The position numbers and the translations under genes are program-made. Under the pieces are notes generated by a model. That model ran no database searches. It was not told the origin of the DNA and worked only from the letters and a program-made list of their open reading frames with translations. From Chitinophagales bacterium (lineage in GTDB: Bacteria; Bacteroidota; Bacteroidia; Chitinophagales; S012-47): a DNA stretch of 64,000 bases. Location of the stretch: contig WFPF01000021.1 of assembly GCA_015487695.1 (NCBI GenBank), positions 1 through 64,000 on the forward strand, read 5' to 3'. How positions within the stretch are numbered: the stretch's first letter is position 1; the number at the start of each line of letters is the position of its first letter. Below, piece by piece: positions 44,999-53,180 of the stretch.

Positions 44999-45838
44999 CT
45001 ATTCAAAATATCTTGACTCCAGAAAATGCCAGGCTGCGAGAGCTGCCAGCCGTGCCGTGCGATTGTCGATATCAAAGCGGGGGTTGAGTTCATAAATCCC
45101 AAGTGAAATTACTTTTTCATTGCGCCCTGCCACGCGCATCATGGCGAAAATTTCGGCCGGGCTAAATCCAAACGCTGCCGGGGCCGAAACACCCGGTGCA
45201 TATGCCTCCTGCACACTGTCAAGATCAAAACTGAGCACCACATAATCAACCCTCGAAGACAAGTCACGGAGGGCCGTGCCGAAGGCCTTCACTTTATCAA
45301 CCGCCTCAAGGCTGTTCATCGTGACGATGCCTACTTCCTCCTTCAATGCAAACTCCCAGAGTTCGGAGCCGTTGCAGTGCTCCCCAATGCCAAACTCCCA
45401 TAAATTTTGCGCTTTTATCACGCCTTCCTTAATGGCCAGATAAAAAGGCGAACCGCTGAGAATAAGCGGATTGGGTTTGCGTAAATCAAAGTGCGGATCG
45501 ATATTGAGGCAGGCCAAAGAGGCCGGGGGAAAGCGCTCACGGATGCCCTTCAAATGTGCGTAGGCATAATCGTGACCTCCGCCCACCACAATGCTCGTAT
45601 CGTGAAAGCGATGAAGCGCGGTGAGCGCAGAGGCGAAGTTCCGGTGGCTCTCTCCTATTTGATCGGCAAGTGGCGCATCACCATGATCTTCGAGGAGCTC
45701 CTTTACCGGAAATCGGCCGTTCCACTTTTTCCAGGCCTTCCTGAAAGCCGAAGGTCCATCGGCCGCACCTATTCTCCCACGGTTATTTCCTACCGCACGG
45801 TCATCTGCGCAGCCAAGCAATGCCACCCGATTATTCAT
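44999..45838 (-). CDS. Arginase/formimidoylglutamase-family hydrolase
   Basis: A 279-residue ureohydrolase-fold enzyme. Metal-binding motifs are GGGHD (86-90), DPHFD (Asp114, His116, Asp118; canonical DAHxD) and SFDLD (Asp205, Asp207). The C-terminal block ELNPRFDIDNRTARLAA is like formimidoylglutamases (HutG), so histidine degradation is the best guess, but no other hut gene is nearby. Agmatinase or arginase activity cannot be excluded. The Pro after Asp in DPH in place of Ala is a small departure from the common motif. Confidence 0.82.
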   Translation of the reverse strand: MNNRVALLGCADDRAVGNNRGRIGAADGPSAFRKAWKKWNGRFPVKELLEDHGDAPLADQIGESHRNFASALTALHRFHDTSIVVGGGHDYAYAHLKGIRERFPPASLACLNIDPHFDLRKPNPLILSGSPFYLAIKEGVIKAQNLWEFGIGEHCNGSELWEFALKEEVGIVTMNSLEAVDKVKAFGTALRDLSSRVDYVVLSFDLDSVQEAYAPGVSAPAAFGFSPAEIFAMMRVAGRNEKVISLGIYELNPRFDIDNRTARLAALAAWHFLESRYFE

Positions 45839-45915
45839 CCGCTTAAATTTTTGTAAAAGTAAAGAGGCTTGGCTTTTTAATGAAGACCTGCCCGGCCCTT
45901 ATCATTCCTTTACTG

Positions 45916-46320
45916 TCAGCGTTGCAGTTCAGTCTGCAGCCAGCGCAGCATAAACTTGCGGTAGCTTCTTTTAAGGTCATTGTACAGTTCGTTGAAACGC
46001 AGCATGCGGTCGCTCAGCAACTGATGGATTTTCGCATGGAAGGCATCGTCTTTGTCTTCCCCCTTCTTAGCATGTACTGCCATTTCTTTTTCGTGTTCCC
46101 GTATATCATGTATCAGTTCATCAATGACCTCTTTTTCGCGGATAAATTGATTTTGAAAATGTTCTACGCGGGCAAGCATCTCCTTGTCTTCCAGCAGGCC
46201 GACAATATCACCCAGTTCTTTTTCAAATATTTCAATTTCGTCTCTGGCGAACTCCAGTTCCTCCATCCATAGCTTGTGGTCATTGTGTAAGTGTTCCAGT
46301 GCTAAAACTCGTACATCCAT
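45916..46320 (-). CDS. Coiled-coil hypothetical protein
   Basis: A 134-residue, almost fully helical, highly charged protein (HNDHKLWMEELEFARDEIEIFEKEL..., HDIREHEKEMAVHAKKGED). No domain is recognised and there is no signal peptide, so it is probably cytoplasmic. It has nine histidines, several spaced in helical register (His11, His14, His78, His83 region), which could be a metal or redox site, but this is speculation. Monocistronic. On the plus strand, the next gene is paaR, 168 bases away and divergent. Confidence 0.65.
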   Translation of the reverse strand: MDVRVLALEHLHNDHKLWMEELEFARDEIEIFEKELGDIVGLLEDKEMLARVEHFQNQFIREKEVIDELIHDIREHEKEMAVHAKKGEDKDDAFHAKIHQLLSDRMLRFNELYNDLKRSYRKFMLRWLQTELQR

Positions 46321-46460
46321 GGCGATTTAATTTTGGAGTAAACATAAAAGGCTTTTCTGCTACCAACTATGATTAAAGTCAATTTGATCGCAATATGGAA
46401 TACCGGCTGCCGGCTTCCCTTTCTGCCACTCCACTGATTTGATTTTTTGGCTTATATTAG

Positions 46461-46474
46461 CTAACGATCGTTCG
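46461..46474. promoter_or_regulatory. PaaR-type operator
   Basis: CTAACGATCGTTCG matches in full the recalled consensus CNAACGNNCGTTNG of the phenylacetyl-CoA-responsive TetR repressor PaaR of Thermus thermophilus. Its core AACGATCGTT is a perfect palindrome. It lies 15 bases before the paaR-like ATG, where a bound dimer would block the promoter. This is the only copy I noticed by eye. Confidence 0.7.
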
Positions 46475-46488
46475 TATTTTGATTTGCC

Positions 46489-47088
46489 ATGAAAAACGCC
46501 CTCCTGAAAAACGCAAAGCCCCGAAAGGCGCAGATAAAGGAAAAAGCCGGACAACTTTTCGGTGAGCGTGGCTATTCGGCCGGCTCGATGAGACAATTAG
46601 CGCGGATAGTGGGCATCGAAGCTGCCAGCCTTTACAACCATTATGCTTCGAAAGAAGCCATACTCAGTGAAATCTGCGAGGACATGGCAGCGCAGTTTTT
46701 GCGTTCGATAGAACCTCTGGCTGCTGCCGAGATGCGCCCCGACCTGCAGTTGCAGAAAATGATGCGCATTCATCTGGATGTGGTTTTACAAAACCGCTAC
46801 GCGGCCACTGTTTTTTTTCATGAGTGGCGATATTTGGAAGAGCCCTATCTGAGCAATTTTAAAGAAGCACGCAAACGCTACCGCGATATTTTCGGGAAAG
46901 TGCTTTCACGGGGTGCTTCCGAGGGCTATTTTGCCATTGACGATCTGCGGATTACCCTTTCGGTTCTTTTTTCATCCATGAACTGGGCGTTTGAACAATC
47001 AGGCGATCCGGAAATGAGTGCCGAAGAAGTAGCCGACAGGATTTACAAAATCATCAGCAGGGGAATTTTAACAGACAGAAAGATATAA
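46489..47088 (+). CDS. paaR: TetR family regulator, PaaR-like
   Basis: A 199-residue TetR-type repressor with the helix-turn-helix in residues about 28-50 (SMRQLARIVGIEAASLYNHY) and a variable ligand domain. It is the first gene of the paaABCD cluster (15 bases before paaA) and its promoter contains an exact PaaR-type operator. By analogy with Thermus PaaR, phenylacetyl-CoA would release it. Phenylacetyl-CoA itself is the substrate of the PaaABC(D)E epoxidase. The assignment as PaaR is inferred from operator and neighbours; the ligand is not visible in the sequence. Confidence 0.82.
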   Translation: MKNALLKNAKPRKAQIKEKAGQLFGERGYSAGSMRQLARIVGIEAASLYNHYASKEAILSEICEDMAAQFLRSIEPLAAAEMRPDLQLQKMMRIHLDVVLQNRYAATVFFHEWRYLEEPYLSNFKEARKRYRDIFGKVLSRGASEGYFAIDDLRITLSVLFSSMNWAFEQSGDPEMSAEEVADRIYKIISRGILTDRKI

Positions 47089-47103
47089 TAAAATCGAAAG
47101 CCT

Positions 47104-48090
47104 ATGTATGGAGGTGGATATATTCCCGGACAGGAAAACGAAAAGCCCGATCAATTTCAGGATGATCCGGTAAAACTTAAAGAATTTGAAGAGCGCATTG
47201 ACCGGGGCGAAAAAATTGAGCCCCATGACTGGATGCCCCGGGGATACCGGAAGCAGCTTATCCGGATGATTGAACAACATGCCCACAGTGAAATTATCGG
47301 GGCATTGCCCGAGGGCACATGGATCACGCGTGCGCCCGGTTTCAGAAGAAAGATGGCCCTTATTGCCAAAGTTCAGGACGAGGTGGGCCATGGGCAACTG
47401 CTTTACAACGCAGCCGAAACACTTGGAAAAAGCCGGGAAGAAATGATGGCCGACCTGCTGAGCGGCAAATCAAAATACTCCAATGTATTTAACTATCCGG
47501 CCAAAACATGGGCCGATGTGGCGGTCATCGGATTTCTGATTGACGCTGCCGCCATCGTCAACCAGGTAGCCAACTCCAAGGGCTCATACGGGCCCTACTG
47601 CCGTGCCTTGGAGCGCATATGCTATGAAGAATCCTTTCACCTCAAACAGGGGCATGATGCCTTTGTGGCATTGGCCACCGGTACAAAAAAACAACGGGCC
47701 ATGCTTCAGGATGCCGTCAATCGCTGGTACCGGCCCATCATTCACTTCTTCGGCCCGCCCGATGTAGCCTCCGTGCACACAGAGAAGCTGATGCGCTGGA
47801 AAGTAAAGATGATGAGCAATGATGCCATGCGCAATCAGTTTTTAAGTTCGTACGTACCCAAAGTGAGAGAACTGGGAATTGACTTCCCGGATCCAAATCT
47901 GCGCAAAAATGCAGACGGAACCTGGAGTTTTTCCGATCCGGATTGGGATGAATTCAAAAGGGTGGTGCGCGGTGACGGGCCCTGCAACAAAGAACGCCTG
48001 GCCGTAAGGAAATGGGTAGAAACGGAACATCGTTGGATTCGCGAAGCTTTATTTAATCCAAGCGCAAAATATACGCTGCCCCTTTCATAA
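47104..48090 (+). CDS. paaA: 1,2-phenylacetyl-CoA epoxidase, catalytic subunit PaaA
   Basis: PaaA carries the di-iron centre that epoxidises phenylacetyl-CoA. The 328-residue protein shows the ferritin-like ligands in [20 protein letters not shown] (ExxH) and [16 protein letters not shown] (ExxH), and the conserved [24 protein letters not shown]-type block. The length is normal. It follows paaR by 15 bases and precedes paaB by 10, so it is in the same transcript. Confidence 0.97.
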   Translation: MYGGGYIPGQENEKPDQFQDDPVKLKEFEERIDRGEKIEPHDWMPRGYRKQLIRMIEQHAHSEIIGALPEGTWITRAPGFRRKMALIAKVQDEVGHGQLLYNAAETLGKSREEMMADLLSGKSKYSNVFNYPAKTWADVAVIGFLIDAAAIVNQVANSKGSYGPYCRALERICYEESFHLKQGHDAFVALATGTKKQRAMLQDAVNRWYRPIIHFFGPPDVASVHTEKLMRWKVKMMSNDAMRNQFLSSYVPKVRELGIDFPDPNLRKNADGTWSFSDPDWDEFKRVVRGDGPCNKERLAVRKWVETEHRWIREALFNPSAKYTLPLS

Positions 48091-48100
48091 TATAGTAACT

Positions 48101-48493
48101 ATGGAAAAATCACTTGATCCTAGAATTCAGCGCCTCGACATTCAAAGGGAAGAGCCAAAAACGCCCGATATAAAAACTCATGAATATTGGAGTACCTATG
48201 AAGTTTTTGTCCAGTCCAAGCGGGGCAAACAGCATGTGCATGCAGGAACGGTGCATGCTCCGGATCCCCAATTGGCATTGGTTTTTGCCAAGGAGCAATT
48301 CGGAAGGCGGCAACATTGTGTAAATATGTGGGTCGTTGCCACCACAGAAATCTTTGCTTTCCGATATGACGATTCGGATATGTTTGAGACAGTGCCCGAA
48401 AAACTCCATCGTGAACCGGGTGGCTATAAAGTGCGCGACAAGATTGAAGCCTACAGAAAAAAAATATCACAGCAAAAAGCAGATAAATCATGA
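48101..48493 (+). CDS. paaB: 1,2-phenylacetyl-CoA epoxidase subunit PaaB
   Basis: A 130-residue subunit of the phenylacetyl-CoA epoxidase complex, needed for assembly. The family block WSTYEVFVQSKRGKQHVHAG (about 27-46) and the following DPQLALVFAKEQFGRRQ are clear, as are WVVATTEIFA and a lysine-rich tail beyond it. PaaB commonly ends near 100 residues; the extra C-terminal 20-30 residues are Lys/Gln-rich. The gene overlaps paaC by 4 bases. Confidence 0.95.
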   Translation: MEKSLDPRIQRLDIQREEPKTPDIKTHEYWSTYEVFVQSKRGKQHVHAGTVHAPDPQLALVFAKEQFGRRQHCVNMWVVATTEIFAFRYDDSDMFETVPEKLHREPGGYKVRDKIEAYRKKISQQKADKS

Positions 48494-49242
48494 ACAAAGA
48501 GGCCGCAAAAGAATTGATGCTGAAAATGGCAGATGATGCGCTCATCTACGGACATCGCCTCAGCGAGTGGACCGGAATCGGACCCATTCTGGAAGAAGAT
48601 ATTGCGTTCAGTTCCATTTCGCAGGACAAAGTAGGCCACGCATGGCAACTCTACCAACTTCTCGAACAGGACTTCGGCATGCCTGATCCGGATCGCCTGG
48701 GTTTCGAGAGAAAAGAATCCGAATACAAATGCAGCCAGCTGAATGAGCTGTATACCCGCGACTACGCCTTTGCACTTATTCGTCATTTCTTTATGGATCA
48801 TGCCGAATTTATCCGATACAGCCTCCTTCGGGCTTCCTCTTATGAATCCCTGGCACAACTGGCCAAGAAAGTAAGGGGCGAAATAAAATATCACGTGTTG
48901 CATGCCGATACCTGGGTGAAGAAACTGGGAGCAGCCACGGAAGAAAGCCACAGCCGCATGCAGGCCGCATTGAATGAAGCCTTTCCCTATGCACTGGGGC
49001 TTTTTGAGCCCGGCCCGTTTGAGCAGGAACTCATTGACTCGGGTGTTTTCATCGGTGAAGGACAACTGCAAGCCGAATGGCTGGACGAGATAAGGCCCAT
49101 CATTGAAGAAAGCGGCCTCCAGCTGACTTCAAATACCGAAGCAATTACGGGTGGCCGCAGCGGCAATCACAGCAGCGACCTGGCCCCCCTGCTCGAAGAA
49201 ATGAGTGAAGTAATATGCTCGGAGCCGGGCGCCAGTTGGTAA
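48490..49242 (+). CDS. paaC: 1,2-phenylacetyl-CoA epoxidase subunit PaaC
   Basis: A 250-residue structural subunit that pairs with PaaA. The fold is ferritin-like but the metal ligands are not all kept (DKVGHAWQLYQLLEQ, FFMDHAEFIRYSLLR), as expected for PaaC. The C-terminus reaches PLLEEMSEVICSEPGASW. It overlaps paaB by 4 bases and is followed by paaD 8 bases later. Confidence 0.95.
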   Translation: MNKEAAKELMLKMADDALIYGHRLSEWTGIGPILEEDIAFSSISQDKVGHAWQLYQLLEQDFGMPDPDRLGFERKESEYKCSQLNELYTRDYAFALIRHFFMDHAEFIRYSLLRASSYESLAQLAKKVRGEIKYHVLHADTWVKKLGAATEESHSRMQAALNEAFPYALGLFEPGPFEQELIDSGVFIGEGQLQAEWLDEIRPIIEESGLQLTSNTEAITGGRSGNHSSDLAPLLEEMSEVICSEPGASW

Positions 49243-49250
49243 AAAACCCC

Positions 49251-49754
49251 ATGGATATGACCCAGGAAAGCATCGAAAAGATAAAAGAAATATGGCAGGC
49301 CCTCAAGGGGGTCGAAGATCCTGAAATCCCCGTCATATCCATTGTTGACATGGGAATCGTTACCGATGTGACCATTGACGAAACGGGCCGGGTCATGGTA
49401 GAAATGACTCCGACCTTTACAGGTTGTCCTGCCATTGAGGTAATGAAAAAAGGGATAGAAAAAAAACTGTCGGAACTCGGAGTGAAAGATTACAGGGTAG
49501 CGCTTAACTACAAGACAACCTGGACCAGCAATCGCATCACCGAAGAGGGGCGCGACAAACTGGAGAAATTCGGGCTGGGCAGGCCTGCCTCACACGAGGG
49601 AGAGCCCGGTATGGAAGCCATTGCCAGCGCCCGTTGCCCCCATTGCGGCAGCGAAAACACTACGCTCAAATCAGTCTTCGGTTCCACCCTCTGCCGTTCC
49701 ATACATATTTGCCACGATTGCAGGCAATCTTTCGAAAGATTTAAGCCGGTATAG
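49251..49754 (+). CDS. paaD: Phenylacetate-CoA oxygenase protein PaaD
   Basis: A 167-residue protein with a DUF59/MIP18-like N-terminal domain (IKEIWQALKGVEDPEIPVISIVDMGIV-type) and a C-terminal zinc ribbon (CPHCGSENT ... CHDCRQSFERF). PaaD is thought to help mature or activate the epoxidase complex through Fe-S handling. The ATG at 49251 (MDMTQ) is preferred over an upstream ATG at 49215, which would overlap paaC. No paaE reductase gene follows; the next gene is an unrelated small protein with its own promoter. Confidence 0.93.
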   Translation: MDMTQESIEKIKEIWQALKGVEDPEIPVISIVDMGIVTDVTIDETGRVMVEMTPTFTGCPAIEVMKKGIEKKLSELGVKDYRVALNYKTTWTSNRITEEGRDKLEKFGLGRPASHEGEPGMEAIASARCPHCGSENTTLKSVFGSTLCRSIHICHDCRQSFERFKPV

Positions 49755-49772
49755 CAAAATTGCTCTTTTCAT

Positions 49773-49780
49773 TAATTTTG
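49773..49780 (+). promoter_or_regulatory. -7 promoter element for the small gene at 49785
   Basis: TAATTTTG matches TAnnTTTG and lies only 4 bases before the ATG, so this transcript may be leaderless or nearly so, as also suggested for thiL. Confidence 0.45.
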
Positions 49781-49784
49781 CACT

Positions 49785-50072
49785 ATGGAAACCAGGATTG
49801 TAACCCGCCATCCCGAACCGGGCAAAGAAGGCGCCAACATCAGCAAGGCCATTTACGACCAGCTGAAAGCAAGTATTTTGGCTGTGCTTCATGACCTTGA
49901 GTCCCTGCCCGAAAAGGAACTTCCGCAAAGGGTGGCGGAAAATCTGGAAGATGACGTTCCGGGAGATCTTAACTGGTACATCGAAACCGTCAAGCTTGAC
50001 TTGCTTGCCCGCGAACTCATAGAATACGAGCCCGGAAAACCCACCCATTTGCGCGAAAAGACCTTTTTCTGA
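49785..50072 (+). CDS. Small conserved protein (DUF6958-like)
   Basis: A 95-residue soluble protein. The layout RHPEPGKEGANISKAIYDQLKASILAVL... LNWYIETVKLDLLARELI... resembles a family of about 90-residue proteins with a conserved W/Y-x-x-T-V-x-LDL-x-A motif (DUF6958-like), of unknown function. It probably forms a winged-helix-like or small helical fold. It follows paaD by 30 bases but has its own promoter element, so it need not belong to the paa operon. The family name is recalled from pattern only. Confidence 0.6.
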   Translation: METRIVTRHPEPGKEGANISKAIYDQLKASILAVLHDLESLPEKELPQRVAENLEDDVPGDLNWYIETVKLDLLARELIEYEPGKPTHLREKTFF

Positions 50073-50222
50073 TTTTCTTTCAGGGCAAATTCTTTTCTTT
50101 TTTATCCGGATGACAATACTGCAGGTTGTTTTACAGGCCTCTGCAATGCTTCTGCAATATCCCCGTCTTTGAGACGGAGTAAGAATTTCAATTTTAATAA
50201 AAAGAATATCTCCCGAAGGCAA

Positions 50223-50759
50223 TCATTTTATCTCCAGGGTATCGCTGCCCAGCTTTTCGTGATAGATGCGCTCGTTTTCTTTATCAAAGCAGACAAAAAA
50301 GACTTCATTTATCCGGCTTCCCCTGCGCAGATACTCCGCAACGCTACGGATGGCTATGTCGGCAGCCCGTTCCTTCGGGAATCCGTAGATACCCGTGCTA
50401 ATATTGGGAAAAGCAATCTGCTGTACACCCAGTTCTTCGGCCAGCCTCAGACTGTTTTTATATGCATTAGCCAAAATCTGATCTTCCCCATTATCGCCTC
50501 CTCTCCAGACGGGGCCTACCGTATGAATGACATATTTTGCCGGAAGTTTCCCGCCCGTGGTGTACATCGCCTCTCCCGGTGGCAGCAGGCCGTGCTTTTC
50601 AGTCCACTTTATACATTCTCTGAGAATTTGCGGTCCCCCGGCCCCGTGAATGGCACCATCTACTCCGCCCCCTCCACGCAGCGAGGAGTTCGCTGCATTG
50701 ACAATCGCCTCTGCCGGCAGCCGGGTAATGTCTCCCCGTATCAGACGAATCGTTGCCAT
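50223..50759 (-). CDS. Macrodomain ADP-ribose hydrolase (MacroD-type)
   Basis: A 178-residue macrodomain that removes ADP-ribose or O-acetyl-ADP-ribose groups. The loops that bind ADP-ribose are visible: GDIT near residue 9, [18 protein letters not shown] (about 22-39) and ISTGIYGFP (about 121-129). The MacroD pattern is intact. It is the last gene of a minus-strand group with crcB (17 bases) and a HEAT-cyclophilin lipoprotein gene. Confidence 0.93.
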   Translation of the reverse strand: MATIRLIRGDITRLPAEAIVNAANSSLRGGGGVDGAIHGAGGPQILRECIKWTEKHGLLPPGEAMYTTGGKLPAKYVIHTVGPVWRGGDNGEDQILANAYKNSLRLAEELGVQQIAFPNISTGIYGFPKERAADIAIRSVAEYLRRGSRINEVFFVCFDKENERIYHEKLGSDTLEIK

Positions 50760-50776
50760 AGGCCATCATTTAGCGC

Positions 50777-51151
50777 TTAAGCAAAAAATCTGGAAGCCGA
50801 ATGCCCTCCGTAAACAAAGAGAAGGCCGAGCACATTGCTAATAAGGATGTATGAAAGGGCACTGCTCCACTCTCCGGCTCGCATCAGGTTCATACTTTGC
50901 ATGGTAAAGCTGCTGAACGTGGTAAAACTCCCGAAAAGACCTATGAATAGAAATACCCGCCATTGCACTCCGATCTCGTAACTCTCGGCCAGGCCCAGGG
51001 CAAAACCAATGAGCAGGCTCCCCAGCATATTTACAAACAAGGTTCCGTAGGGATACTCGACAGCCATCAGGCGCTGCACTGCGGCCACACTATAATACCG
51101 GCCAATGGTACCGATGATGCCTCCAGCTACCAGATATAGCAAACTGTTCAT
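50777..51151 (-). CDS. crcB: Fluoride channel CrcB/Fluc
   Basis: A 124-residue, four-helix channel that dimerises to export fluoride. Key motifs are GTIGRYY at the N-terminus, GTLFVNMLGSLLIG around residues 37-50 and the phenylalanine-box region GLFGSFTTFSSF around 72-83. No fluoride riboswitch is visible: the start codon is one base after the upstream gene's stop. Single short copy, so a homodimer. Confidence 0.93.
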   Translation of the reverse strand: MNSLLYLVAGGIIGTIGRYYSVAAVQRLMAVEYPYGTLFVNMLGSLLIGFALGLAESYEIGVQWRVFLFIGLFGSFTTFSSFTMQSMNLMRAGEWSSALSYILISNVLGLLFVYGGHSASRFFA

Positions 51152-51152
51152 T

Positions 51153-53078
51153 TTAATGTTCTTGAATCTCTGTACTTAATATCAAATCTCCTTTATAAAT
51201 TTCATTGACCACATCCATTCCTTCCACCACTTTCGCAAAAATGGTATAATTCGGATCGAGATGCGGCCGGGGAAGGTGCGTAATAAACCACTGTCCGGTT
51301 TCCGTATCCCGGCCGTCACTTGCAAAACCGACCATACCCGCTGCGTCAAAATGGAGAAATCCGGTTTCGGTACGAATGGGAGCCAGGTCGTCATTGTATC
51401 CGTCTCCAAACTGGCTTCCACCCTGAATTACATGGGGATAAACCACACGGTGCACCACGCTGCTGTCATAGTATCCGCTCCGGCACAAATCCCAAAAACG
51501 CCAGACCGACATGGGTGCGGCTTCGGTGTACATCTTCATTTTCACATCTCCCTGCCTGCAATGAAAGAGGATAAAAAAGCTGTCGGGCAGGTCTGAAATT
51601 TCTTTCCAGTCGGGCCTGGCAGGCGGTGCCAGGTAATATTCCCGCTCGTCTGTTGCCAACCCTTTGATGGCTTTGATGGCATGCATAAAAGCATACTCCA
51701 CTCTCGGCTTGAGGGCTTCCTGCAACAGTTCTTCCAGCCAATCACTTTCGTCAATCCATTCGTACGCCCGGATATTGGTATCAGCCAGGAGCTCAGCCCC
51801 ATAGACCATCAGCGGATCGCGCCCCGAACGAATCATAAAAACACTGTAGCCGGCCACATGCTGTCTGACACTGTCGGGCACCGGGTGCGTTTTGTAGTGG
51901 CTGCGCATGCCATCCAGTATTCGATAGGCAACCACGGGCTCCTGGTCCATGTAGGCGGCTCTGAGCAATTGCGGTGCATAGCGGTCAGCATATTTTGTAA
52001 GCAAAGCATAAAGGTCTGCCCGGGCTTGCGGGTTTTTAAAATTCCGGGCTGCCGCCAACAAAGATTGACAAGAGGCATCCGAGGCGTTCTCGGATTGCAG
52101 CCAGCCCTTAAAAAGGTAGACCAGCAAGTGCTCATTTTGCTCTTTTTCCAGTCCTTCCCGGAAGAAGGGGCGGTCGCTTGAATCGGCCGTTACAGCCAGC
52201 CAGTTCATAATATTCAGCCGGATATGCAGGCTGCTGTCGGCCAGGTAATGACGGGCAATATCTTTCAGAAATATGCCGGACGGGGTAAAACAAAGTTGCT
52301 CCAGACAACGGAAACGAAGAAGGTCATTGCGTGCCTCAGGGAGCAGGGCCAGCAGAAAATCGGACTTTCGCTTCAGCGGAAGCGCCTGGAGGGAAGTAAG
52401 GAGATAGCTTTTCGTTACCGGATCGTCACACTCATTGATCAGGGCCTTTATCTCCATTTCATAGGGTATTACACTGCGATAATCAGCCGTTCGGGTGTCG
52501 CCCAGATAAAATGAAATAGCTCTTTTTGTTTTGGGGGATTTGCTCTTTGCAAATAGCTTGATGCTGCGTGAGATGGCATTGGCTGAAAAAACACCCAGGC
52601 GGTACATGCCATAGGCCCATCCCCTGATCTCTTCTTCGGTCTTAAGCTCCACGGCCGTCAGATATTTTAAATGTCTGACATCTCCGCACTTGCCATATGC
52701 TTCGAGCATGGCAGCACGGGCTTTCGGCTGCGTTTCCCGCTCGATACCTTCCTGCAAGGCCGGGAGGCTTTCCTTTCGGGCAAACTGGCCCAGCGAATAG
52801 GCAGCGCCCTGCCTCACAGCCCACGAGCTGTCGCGCAGCAGTGCTTCCAGTTTTTCTCTGATTTCGGGGGTATACATCGTATGAAAAAGAAAGGCCGCCC
52901 GCGAACGGTATTTCTCGTTTTCATGATTCAGAAAAGCAGCCAGGGCCAGGGTGTCGCGTGTGAGTGCCGCATCGTAAACAGAGCGTAGGGTTTCGTCCTG
53001 CTTAAATATATTGCCCGGCTTCTCGCTGCAGCCCCAGAGTGAAGAGATCAGCACGATGAACCATAATATCTTCCTCAT
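51153..53078 (-). CDS. HEAT-repeat lipoprotein with C-terminal cyclophilin domain
   Basis: A 641-residue lipoprotein (Cys17 in ISSLWGC) combining HEAT-type helical repeats (about 40-430) with a C-terminal cyclophilin-type peptidyl-prolyl isomerase (about 490-635). Cyclophilin landmarks are HRVVYPHVIQGG (catalytic Arg), GMVGFASDG, GQWFITHLPRPHLD and IFAKVVEGMDVV. The lipid-anchored HEAT part may recruit clients for periplasmic folding. It is the first gene of a group with crcB and the macrodomain gene (1-base and 17-base gaps), without obvious functional link. Confidence 0.88.
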   Translation of the reverse strand: MRKILWFIVLISSLWGCSEKPGNIFKQDETLRSVYDAALTRDTLALAAFLNHENEKYRSRAAFLFHTMYTPEIREKLEALLRDSSWAVRQGAAYSLGQFARKESLPALQEGIERETQPKARAAMLEAYGKCGDVRHLKYLTAVELKTEEEIRGWAYGMYRLGVFSANAISRSIKLFAKSKSPKTKRAISFYLGDTRTADYRSVIPYEMEIKALINECDDPVTKSYLLTSLQALPLKRKSDFLLALLPEARNDLLRFRCLEQLCFTPSGIFLKDIARHYLADSSLHIRLNIMNWLAVTADSSDRPFFREGLEKEQNEHLLVYLFKGWLQSENASDASCQSLLAAARNFKNPQARADLYALLTKYADRYAPQLLRAAYMDQEPVVAYRILDGMRSHYKTHPVPDSVRQHVAGYSVFMIRSGRDPLMVYGAELLADTNIRAYEWIDESDWLEELLQEALKPRVEYAFMHAIKAIKGLATDEREYYLAPPARPDWKEISDLPDSFFILFHCRQGDVKMKMYTEAAPMSVWRFWDLCRSGYYDSSVVHRVVYPHVIQGGSQFGDGYNDDLAPIRTETGFLHFDAAGMVGFASDGRDTETGQWFITHLPRPHLDPNYTIFAKVVEGMDVVNEIYKGDLILSTEIQEH

Positions 53079-53180
53079 ATTAACGGCAATTTAGTGGATT
53101 TTTCAGCAAGTCTGAGAAACAATCAAAACGGACAGATGACAGATCCGGAATCTTTGCATTGCAAAGCGGACCCTCATCTT

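Noticed and set aside
50163-50177. CCGTCT-TTG-AGACGG hairpin downstream of the small gene at 49785
   Set aside because: The stem is only 6 bp and no T run follows on either strand; too weak to call a terminator.
51152-51160. Fluoride riboswitch before crcB
   Set aside because: crcB starts one base after the upstream gene's stop, so there is no leader to hold one.
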